Shown: positions 1-5,608 of the stretch, one piece after another
Numbering within the stretch: the first letter of the stretch is position 1
Layout: each line of letters starts with the position of its first letter
NCBI GenBank assembly: GCA_030667285.1
Contig: DAOUWE010000036.1
Coordinates: 1 to 5,608, forward strand
Length of the DNA stretch: 5,608 nt
DNA from: Candidatus Shapirobacteria bacterium
GTDB lineage: Bacteria; Patescibacteriota; Microgenomatia; UBA12405; JAUWLS01
Direction: 5' to 3'
Made by a program: the position numbers and the translations under genes
Notes under the pieces: model-generated
What the model saw: only the letters and a program-made list of their open reading frames with translations
Told to the model about the DNA's origin: nothing
Databases searched by the model: none

Positions 1-2
1 AC

Positions 3-506
3 GGCAAGCCTTATCGTTTAACCAAAAGCTTGATTGTCGCCGGCCAAGAACATACCTGGGACACTTATAATAAAGGAGGTCGAATGGAATTGCCTAATAA
101 TGTTGCCCCTGGCCAGACCACAAACGTCTCTTTTAGTCTCACTGCTCCCGCCCAAGCAGGGAAATACTCTTTTCAGATTGACATGATGAGAGAAATGGTT
201 ACCGGTTTTAGAGAACAAGGAAATCCTCCTTTTGAGGTAGAAATTGTCGTCGCAAAACAATCTATTTGTTCCTCCTGTTCTTCCGGTCCTCCCAAGTCTT
301 CCGGAAATAGTAACTGTGACAATAATATTAATCTCTCCGACTTCAGTATTTGGCTTCAAATTTACCAAAAAATCCTTGGAAATCAGTCCCCATCTCAAGA
401 AGAACTCTCTTCTGTCGATTTTAACTGCCAGCCTTCCGATTCCGCTTTTACTGTAAACCTCCAAGATTTTCAAATCTGGCTTCAAAACTATAAAGAGAGA
501 CTTTAA
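3..506 (+). CDS. Secreted protein with NBR1-like Ig domain and C-terminal dockerin-like module (5' partial)
   Basis: The frame is open from the first complete codon at 3, so the start and any signal peptide lie upstream; 167 residues are visible. Residues 1-84 resemble the C-terminal half of an NBR1-type Ig-like beta-sandwich: 'LPNNVAPGQT', then 'APAQAGKYSFQIDM' and a final 'FEVEIVV' strand. A Ser/Pro/Gly-rich linker with a CSSC pair (Cys89, Cys92) follows. Residues 102-167 carry two copies of a dockerin-like motif: NLSDFSIWLQIY (110-121) and NLQDFQIWLQNY (152-163), each after an Asp/Asn-containing loop. Dockerins bind cohesins through calcium-loaded loops; here both loops are degenerate. The likely role is surface display or adhesion, with unknown substrate. 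A TATAAT (66-71), an AGGAGGT (74-80) and an in-frame ATG (84) occur together, but they sit inside the Ig domain, so I do not take them as the true start. The next gene begins 22 bp downstream, suggesting co-transcription. Confidence 0.75.
   Translation, partial: GKPYRLTKSLIVAGQEHTWDTYNKGGRMELPNNVAPGQTTNVSFSLTAPAQAGKYSFQIDMMREMVTGFREQGNPPFEVEIVVAKQSICSSCSSGPPKSSGNSNCDNNINLSDFSIWLQIYQKILGNQSPSQEELSSVDFNCQPSDSAFTVNLQDFQIWLQNYKERL
330..491 (+). repeat. Two dockerin-like half repeats (330-365 and 456-491)
   Basis: Two 36-bp segments encode the matching 12-residue motifs NLSDFSIWLQIY and NLQDFQIWLQNY, with 9 of 12 residues identical. They are 126 bp apart from start to start. The paired arrangement, each helix preceded by a loop rich in Asp, Asn and Cys, is the layout of a type I dockerin. 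The second loop has an insertion (FNCQPSDSAFTV) relative to the usual compact DxNxD loop. Confidence 0.65.
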
Positions 507-528
507 CTTCTCCTGTTAAACTTAAACC

Positions 529-1533
529 ATGCTCCGTAAAAAAGAAGATCTAGCTCGAGATCGAAATCGAAATCTAGACAATCAACAGTTAGATTTCACC
601 AAGAAGGTTGATAAAGAAAAAAACATAGAAAAAAGCCGTCGTTTGGTGGTTATCATGCTTTTGCTCACCACCGGTCTCAGTGTTCTTCTGTGGCTTACTC
701 GCTCTCTCGACTTTTATTTTAAAACAAACTCCTCTATTTCTTTTTCAAACATTTTTTCTTTTCAAAAAAACACTGACCTTCCTTTCCAAAAACCAAACAT
801 CGATAGTATAATCGAGAAAATTCTTGCCCAAGAAACAGGCGAGTGGGCCGCCCATGTCCACGTTCTTGGCGACCCCGATCTTTCCTGGTCCAAAAACGCA
901 GACCTCGCCCTTACTGCCGCCTCTCTCATTAAACTTCCTGTTATTCTCACTTACTATCAAGAAGTAGAAGCTGGAAACATCGATCAGTCCACTACTTACC
1001 GGCTTGAGCGCCAAGATCTTCGTCTTGGAGCCGGATCACTCCAGCGCCAAAAAATAGGTTCTACCAGTACTTATCAAAATCTGGCCCACCTTTCTTTGAA
1101 CGAATCTGATAACACTGCCTACACTGCTCTTCTGAGAATTATTACCATCCTGAAAGTCAACGAATTCATCGATTCTTTAGGCCTTACTTCCACCAATCTT
1201 GAAGAAAACACCACCTCTGCTTCCGATATTGGAAAGATTTTCAAACACATTTACGATTCTCCCGACCTTTCTCCTTCGTCCAGAAAACAAATTATCGACT
1301 CTCTCACCAACACTGCTTTTGAAAACCGTTTCCCCCTCGGTCTTCCGCAAGGTATTCATATTGCTCACAAAATTGGTACAGAAACAAATTCTGTCTCTGA
1401 CGCCGGTATTGTTTTCGCCCATGACAAAGATTTTATTTTAGTTCTTATCGCCGACAAAGTCAGTCCTCCCAAAGCAGAACTCGTCTTTTCTGAATTTTCT
1501 CGAGCCATATACTGGCAATTACTCAATCACTAG
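529..1533 (+). CDS. Membrane-anchored serine hydrolase of the class A beta-lactamase fold (Beta-lactamase2-like)
   Basis: The 334-residue protein has a charged cytoplasmic head (1-38, many Lys/Arg/Asp), one membrane anchor (about 39-57), a Ser/Phe-rich spacer, and an extracytoplasmic beta-lactamase/transpeptidase-like domain (about 90-334). Visible active-site motifs are SLIK (Ser132 nucleophile, Lys135), SDN (193-195) and KIGT (281-284). The 61-residue gap from SxxK to SDN matches class A enzymes. The gap from SDN to the KTG position is about 16 residues shorter than in TEM-type enzymes, because the omega loop is reduced, and no EPELN-like motif with its deacylating glutamate is visible. Efficient beta-lactam hydrolysis is therefore doubtful; a D,D-peptidase, a slow acyl-enzyme or a binding protein is equally possible. 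The ATG at 529 is the only sensible start, although no Shine-Dalgarno motif precedes it. The gene follows the Ig/dockerin gene by 22 bp and its 3' end overlaps the convergent PBP gene by 11 bp. Confidence 0.85.
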   Translation: MLRKKEDLARDRNRNLDNQQLDFTKKVDKEKNIEKSRRLVVIMLLLTTGLSVLLWLTRSLDFYFKTNSSISFSNIFSFQKNTDLPFQKPNIDSIIEKILAQETGEWAAHVHVLGDPDLSWSKNADLALTAASLIKLPVILTYYQEVEAGNIDQSTTYRLERQDLRLGAGSLQRQKIGSTSTYQNLAHLSLNESDNTAYTALLRIITILKVNEFIDSLGLTSTNLEENTTSASDIGKIFKHIYDSPDLSPSSRKQIIDSLTNTAFENRFPLGLPQGIHIAHKIGTETNSVSDAGIVFAHDKDFILVLIADKVSPPKAELVFSEFSRAIYWQLLNH

Positions 1534-3826
1534 TTCTTCTAAACCAGGGCACAAGCATTCTATCTTCTTCTTTTTTTTCTTCTACTACGCAGTGTTTGGT
1601 TGGTTCCGAGCCTTCCAAAAAGTATTCATTTTTTACCTGCCCACATCCATCACAAGGCAATGTTCCGGTACTAACACAAATCTTTTTTTCCACCACGCTT
1701 TCCGGTTTTTCCCAACCGCTTTCCGCAAACTCTTCTCTAGAAAGAACCAAGTCCATAACTCTCCTCCATATCGGTGTTGCCCCACTAATTCCGCTCGCCA
1801 CTTGACTCATTGAATCTCCGTCATTATTTCCCACCCAGGCCGCTACCAAAACCTTATCCGTGTATCCCACGCACCAATTATCTTTAAGACTATTGGTCGT
1901 TCCTGTTTTTACGGCCACTTTCTTTTCCGGAATCGACAACTTGGAACCTCTGCCGAAAATCGGAGCCCTCGCCGAATCATCAGACAAAATATCATTAATC
2001 AAAAATGCTATTCCCGGATCTACCACTTCTTCCAGTATTTCCTTTTTTTTATACATTAACTGATTCTCGTAATCTCTTATCTCCAGTACCGGATTAACCA
2101 CCGGTCTCTTTCCCAAATTTGCAAAACTCGCATAAGCCCTGGAAAGTTCAATCATTTTCACTTCACCTCCGCCAAGGGTCAAAGCTAATCCATATCTACT
2201 TCTGTCTTTCCAAGTATTTATTCCCAGATCTTCTGCTCTGTCAATCATCCTATCCACTCCATACGCTGATAAAACTTTCACCGCCGGAACATTCAACGAA
2301 GATGCCAAAGCCGTTCTTAAGCTTACATTCCCTCGGAAAGTATTGTCATAGTTTCTAGGACTGTAAGGGGGCTGTCCCGGTATTTGATAAACAATAGGCG
2401 TATCAGAAATTACCGTCGCTGGCGTAAATCCCATACCCAAAGCCACCGAATAATTAACGGGCTTAATCGATGACCCAGGCTGTCTTTCTCTTAAAACCAC
2501 ATTCACTTTTCCGTCAATCGACTGATCAAAATAATCCGCCGATCCAACCATCGCCAGCACATCTCCGCTCCTGGTATCCAAAACCAAAACCGCTCCGTTG
2601 TTGATGTTTATTCTTTTCACTTTTGATATTTCTTCTCCCACTATTCTTTCCACTTCTTCCTGCAGGTCTAAATCCAAAGTCGTTTTTATTTTCATCCCCC
2701 CCTGTTCGGTTGGAGCCACTCCATATCTCTCTGTTACCAATCCCTTAACATAAAACACAAAATGGGGAGCTTTTATTTCCGACCCACTCTCTGCTATTTC
2801 CACTTTATTTTTCCACAACAACTCCAGTTCTTTCTCGTCTATAAATCCTGCTTCAAACATTTCCCTAATTACTTTTCCTTGTCTTATCCACGCATTTTCC
2901 GGCTCCGGTCCAAAAGGGGAATACCTACTGGGTGCCGCCGGCATCCCTGCCAAAAATGCCGCCTCCGCCTGATCTATTTCCCAAACATTCTTTTCAAAAT
3001 ATTTTAAAGATGCCTCTTGAACGCCATATGCCTCTCCTCCGTAAGGAACTTCGTTAAAATAAAGTTCCAATATCTCATCTTTACTCAACCTATATTCTAA
3101 GGCTATTGCCAGCAAAAGCTCTTTTATTTTTCTCTTCCACGTTTTCTCTGAAGACAGTAGGGTATTTTTCACTAATTGCTGAGTTATTGTTGACCCACCG
3201 ATTGGCAATCCGTCTTTGTTTCTCAAGTTATAAAGACTTGCTCTCACCATCCCTCTTATCGAAAACCCATTATGACTATAATATTCTTTGTCTTCAATCG
3301 CTATCGTCGCTTCAATTAAATTTTTCGGTATCTTTTCCAGCTCTACCCAAGTTCTATTTTGGTTTCTATAAATTTTGTAAAGCAACTGCTCATGACGATC
3401 TAGAATTCGCGTCGTCAGTGGTGGGGGAGTGAATATCTCTTCCACACTTGGTAGTTCTTTGTAAATATTTTCATAAAAATACCACCCTCCCGCCGCTACT
3501 AGTAAAAACAAAAAAACCACCGTTCCTCCCGCAAAAACCATTCTCCTCTTCAAAGCCGCTATTTTTTTTCTGCTCCAAACCGGCTTCTTTCTTCTTATCT
3601 TCTTTTTCTTTTTCGACTCAGCAACTTCTTTTTTTATCCTTGTTCTCCAAAACAAAACCTGAACATTCTTAGAAAAGGACAAAAACAGCCTTCGGCACAA
3701 TACCTTCCAAATCCGATAGGCCTTATAACAAGACAAAACTAATATCTTTAAAATCAAAAATAGGCCCAACAAAACCCGAAAAACCGGTTTACCTAAAAGT
3801 AAAAAAAATCTCCCCATCCACAACAT
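1523..3826 (-). CDS. Bifunctional class A penicillin-binding protein (PBP1A-type glycosyltransferase/transpeptidase)
   Basis: This complete 767-residue enzyme polymerises lipid II and cross-links peptidoglycan at the outer face of the membrane. A membrane segment spans about 97-118. The GT51 domain (about 139-305) has catalytic Glu178 in 'AIEDKEYYSHNG', the 'GGSTITQQL' motif (210-218), RKIKE with Glu236, and 'EILELYFNEVPYG' (251-263). The transpeptidase domain (about 405-690) has SSIK (Ser452 nucleophile, Lys455), SLN (510-512) and KTGT (640-643). The tail has four cysteines (717, 725, 728, 746) around 'STGTLP', a pattern seen at the ends of other PBP1A proteins. Unusually, the N-terminus has another hydrophobic stretch (about 5-33) followed by a polybasic segment (61-95). 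The ATG at 3826 is used because no start codon lies between it and the upstream in-frame TAG at 3863-3865; Met4 is an alternative. The gene lies 56 bp after a paralogous PBP gene in the same orientation. Confidence 0.95.
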   Translation of the reverse strand: MLWMGRFFLLLGKPVFRVLLGLFLILKILVLSCYKAYRIWKVLCRRLFLSFSKNVQVLFWRTRIKKEVAESKKKKKIRRKKPVWSRKKIAALKRRMVFAGGTVVFLFLLVAAGGWYFYENIYKELPSVEEIFTPPPLTTRILDRHEQLLYKIYRNQNRTWVELEKIPKNLIEATIAIEDKEYYSHNGFSIRGMVRASLYNLRNKDGLPIGGSTITQQLVKNTLLSSEKTWKRKIKELLLAIALEYRLSKDEILELYFNEVPYGGEAYGVQEASLKYFEKNVWEIDQAEAAFLAGMPAAPSRYSPFGPEPENAWIRQGKVIREMFEAGFIDEKELELLWKNKVEIAESGSEIKAPHFVFYVKGLVTERYGVAPTEQGGMKIKTTLDLDLQEEVERIVGEEISKVKRININNGAVLVLDTRSGDVLAMVGSADYFDQSIDGKVNVVLRERQPGSSIKPVNYSVALGMGFTPATVISDTPIVYQIPGQPPYSPRNYDNTFRGNVSLRTALASSLNVPAVKVLSAYGVDRMIDRAEDLGINTWKDRSRYGLALTLGGGEVKMIELSRAYASFANLGKRPVVNPVLEIRDYENQLMYKKKEILEEVVDPGIAFLINDILSDDSARAPIFGRGSKLSIPEKKVAVKTGTTNSLKDNWCVGYTDKVLVAAWVGNNDGDSMSQVASGISGATPIWRRVMDLVLSREEFAESGWEKPESVVEKKICVSTGTLPCDGCGQVKNEYFLEGSEPTKHCVVEEKKEEDRMLVPWFRRTSD

Positions 3827-3836
3827 AATTAGTACT

Positions 3837-3842
3837 ATTATA
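3837..3842 (-). promoter_or_regulatory. Candidate -10 box (TATAAT) just upstream of the complete PBP gene
   Basis: On the - strand the 56-bp spacer (3827-3882) contains a perfect TATAAT whose last base is 10 bases from the ATG at 3826. A transcript starting about 7 bases downstream would have a leader of only a few bases. No TTGACA-like -35 box is seen at the usual spacing and there is no TGn extension. The G-rich stretch GGGGGTGGG (3845-3853) lies about 18 bases before the ATG, too far for a normal ribosome binding site. The spacer holds no hairpin terminator for the upstream PBP gene, so read-through is likely and this promoter, if real, would be additional. AT-rich chance matches are common. 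Confidence 0.3.
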
Positions 3843-3882
3843 AGCCCACCCCCTTTAAAACACTATTACTTTATTCTTTTCT

Positions 3883-5608
3883 TTAGTTGATTATCGCCGC
3901 CCCTTCTCGAACATCCTCGCCAACTGGTTGACAATCCAGGCACAGAATCGTTTCTAATCCATCCCTGACGATATTGTGATCTTGCCATTCCACATTTTCT
4001 GCTTTTTGCCCTGGTTGTACCGGGAAGCCTGTATCTTTATTTACTACTACTGTTTGCCTCAACGCCCCACTAACATCGGGCAAATATTCTTTATTAAACA
4101 GTTCATATCTGGTTTCACACCCGCTCTCCGGCACTAATCCTCCTGTCAGATCACAAACCTGTCTCCCTACAATATTTACCGGCCTGGCTGGCTCTTCCGC
4201 TTCTAAACCCTCCAGTGCTTTTTCCATAGCACTATTCCATATCGCACTTGCTCCCACTGAACCAGAAGCAATTCCGGACATTGAGGTGTTGTCATTATTT
4301 CCTATCCAAACCACAACCGCTCTCGAAGGCGTAAAACCAACCGTCCAGTTATCTTTTCTGTCATTGGTCGTTCCTGTTTTTGCCGCCACTTTTTGCCCCC
4401 TGATTGTCAATTGTGATCCTCTCCCGAAAGTCGCCGCTCTTGCTCCGTCATCCGACATGATGTGATATATAAGATAGCTAGTTTCTCTGGACAATATCCT
4501 TTCTCCTGGAACATAAACATACTCCTTAATCACCTCTCCTTTTCTGTCTTCAACCTTCAATATTGAATTTAGGTCTTGTCTTACTCCCATGTTAGCCAAA
4601 GTGCCGAAAGCTACCGCCATATCAATCATTCTCACCTCTCCACCTCCCAGGGTTAAAGATAAGCCATAATTATCCGGATTTTCAAAAGTACTAATTCCCA
4701 TCGCCGAAGCCGTAGCCACAAAACTTTCCAAAGTATTCATTTTCAAAGCCTTTACCGCCGGAATATTAAACGAATTTCCCAACGCATAGCGCAAACCTAC
4801 CGGACCATGATATGCATTATCGTAATTACTGGGGCAATAAAGAGGCTGTCCGGGAACCGAAAAACAAGTCGGAATATCATTAAAAATCGTCGCCGCCGTC
4901 AACGTCCCCATTTCAATTCCGGTCGCATAATTTAAAGGCTTAATGGACGACCCGGGTTGTCTCAACGCTGTTGTTACGTTGTATTTTCCATCTATGTCTT
5001 CTGCAAAATAATCCTTAGACCCTACCATGGCCAATACTTGTCCGCTTTTTGGCTCGGTTACTACCACTCCTCCGTTCGACACTTTTCTCCATTCGAGATC
5101 TTCTATTTCTGCTGATACCGATGCCTCAATGTATTCCTGCAAGTCCAAATCCAAACTTGTCGTGATTTTTAACCCTCCTTCCGACACTATTTTGTTCCCA
5201 TATTCCTGGACTAACTGATCTTTTACCCAAAACACAAAATGAGGGGCGTGTATTTGAATTCCGCTTAGATTAAAATCCAGTTTTTTCTCCGCCGCCTCAT
5301 CCGCCTCTTCCTGGCTAATCATTTTTTCTTGCGCCATTCTCGACAAAACCATTTTTTGCCTTCCTTTTGCTTCTTCCGGAAAAGAAAAAGGGGAATACTT
5401 ACTGGGTGACGCCGGTAGCCCCGCCATCATTGCTGATTCCGCCAAATCTAAATCTTCCAATTTCTTTCCAAAAATTACTCTTGCCGCCGCCTCCACTCCC
5501 CAAACCGTACCTCCATACGGGGTTTGGTTAAAATACATCTCTAAAATTTCATCTTTAGTGTAGAGAATTTCTGCTGACAGCGTCAAAACAGCCTCTTTCA
5601 CTTTTCGA
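3883..5608 (-). CDS. Second class A penicillin-binding protein, paralogue of its neighbour (5' partial)
   Basis: The frame stays open to the right edge, so the N-terminus is missing; a GTG at 5599-5601 is an internal valine, not the start. The 574 visible residues, counted from the codon at 5605-5607, begin at RKVKE of the GT51 domain, equivalent to residue 232 of the neighbouring PBP. Next come 'EILEMYFNQTPYG' (20-32) and the end of the glycosyltransferase fold, then a transpeptidase domain with SSIK (Ser220 nucleophile, Lys223), SFN (279-281) and KTGT (410-413). The GT catalytic glutamate and membrane anchor must lie outside the window. By eye, about half or slightly more of the transpeptidase core is identical to the neighbour. 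A C-terminal extension (about 465-574) has Cys485 and Cys497 around 'DLTGGLVPESG', the sequence 'VVVNKDTGFPVQPG', and a terminal CLDC (556-559). Cys248 and Cys258 near the active site are absent from the neighbour. Confidence 0.93.
   Translation of the reverse strand, partial: RKVKEAVLTLSAEILYTKDEILEMYFNQTPYGGTVWGVEAAARVIFGKKLEDLDLAESAMMAGLPASPSKYSPFSFPEEAKGRQKMVLSRMAQEKMISQEEADEAAEKKLDFNLSGIQIHAPHFVFWVKDQLVQEYGNKIVSEGGLKITTSLDLDLQEYIEASVSAEIEDLEWRKVSNGGVVVTEPKSGQVLAMVGSKDYFAEDIDGKYNVTTALRQPGSSIKPLNYATGIEMGTLTAATIFNDIPTCFSVPGQPLYCPSNYDNAYHGPVGLRYALGNSFNIPAVKALKMNTLESFVATASAMGISTFENPDNYGLSLTLGGGEVRMIDMAVAFGTLANMGVRQDLNSILKVEDRKGEVIKEYVYVPGERILSRETSYLIYHIMSDDGARAATFGRGSQLTIRGQKVAAKTGTTNDRKDNWTVGFTPSRAVVVWIGNNDNTSMSGIASGSVGASAIWNSAMEKALEGLEAEEPARPVNIVGRQVCDLTGGLVPESGCETRYELFNKEYLPDVSGALRQTVVVNKDTGFPVQPGQKAENVEWQDHNIVRDGLETILCLDCQPVGEDVREGAAIIN

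Noticed and set aside
66..86. TATAAT, AGGAGGT and an in-frame ATG lined up inside the first gene, as if a gene started at 84
   Set aside because: The frame is open back to position 3 and the residues before the ATG fit the Ig-like domain; the ATG would cut the domain in the middle. The TATAAT and AGGAGGT are also almost contiguous, leaving no room for a transcription start ahead of the binding site.
18..485. Long open frame on the - strand opposite the Ig/dockerin gene
   Set aside because: No recognisable domain or composition of a real protein; it lies fully opposite a gene with clear domain signatures, so it is a shadow frame.
529..1533. Calling this gene a beta-lactam resistance determinant
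   Set aside because: The fold and two motifs match class A beta-lactamases, but the omega loop with the deacylating glutamate is not visible and KTG is KIG, so resistance cannot be claimed from the sequence.
1561..1580. T-rich run after the hydrolase stop, considered as an intrinsic terminator
   Set aside because: No stable hairpin precedes it, and the run is explained by Lys/Glu codons of the PBP tail on the opposite strand.
3106..3432. 108-codon open frame on the + strand inside the complete PBP gene, with several similar shorter ones
   Set aside because: Each lies opposite conserved GT51 or transpeptidase motifs on the - strand and its translation is low-complexity Ser/Phe/Leu/Pro, as expected for the complement of a Lys/Glu-rich gene.
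1892..4381. A 19-base identical repeat at 1892-1910 and 4363-4381
   Set aside because: Both copies encode the KTGTTN active-site motif of the two paralogous PBPs, so the match is conserved coding sequence and not a mobile or regulatory repeat.
5599..5601. GTG as the start of the second PBP
   Set aside because: The frame continues upstream (Arg-Lys) to the window edge and the GTG sits in the middle of the GT51 'RKVKE' motif, so the gene is cut by the window and does not start there.

Overview
The window looks like an ordinary, gene-dense stretch of a bacterial chromosome, largely devoted to the cell wall. The best guess at the source is a Patescibacteria/CPR bacterium of the Microgenomates type. 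That rests on a secreted Ig-like protein ending in a dockerin-like pair of 'NLxDFxIWLQxY' repeats, lysine-rich membrane-anchored wall enzymes and very tight packing. It is an inference from protein style; there is no rRNA or other marker here to prove it.

Layout: two genes read rightwards on the + strand and two read leftwards on the - strand, and the two pairs converge near position 1530. (1) 3-506 (+) is the end of a secreted protein with an NBR1-like Ig fold and a C-terminal dockerin-like module; its start lies before the window. (2) 529-1533 (+) is a complete membrane-anchored serine hydrolase of the class A beta-lactamase fold. It keeps SxxK and SDN, has KIG in place of KTG, and has a shortened omega loop without the usual deacylating glutamate. 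(3) 1523-3826 (-) is a complete bifunctional class A penicillin-binding protein (PBP) with all glycosyltransferase and transpeptidase motifs. (4) 3883-5608 (-) is a second class A PBP, paralogous to the first, whose N-terminal part runs off the right edge.

Working together: the two PBPs would polymerise lipid II into glycan strands and cross-link the stem peptides outside the membrane. The beta-lactamase-fold protein faces the same compartment and may bind or trim stem peptides, or bind beta-lactams, but its role cannot be settled from sequence. The Ig/dockerin protein would be displayed at or released from the cell surface.

Non-coding DNA is minimal: 22 bp between the two + genes and 56 bp between the two PBP genes, while the convergent pair overlaps by 11 bp. 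No RNA genes, mobile elements, CRISPR arrays, attachment sites or clear hairpin terminators were seen. I found no convincing new system. The most unusual points are the altered beta-lactamase-like active site, the degenerate dockerin, the extra N-terminal hydrophobic and polybasic region of one PBP, and a possible very-short-leader promoter between the PBP genes.
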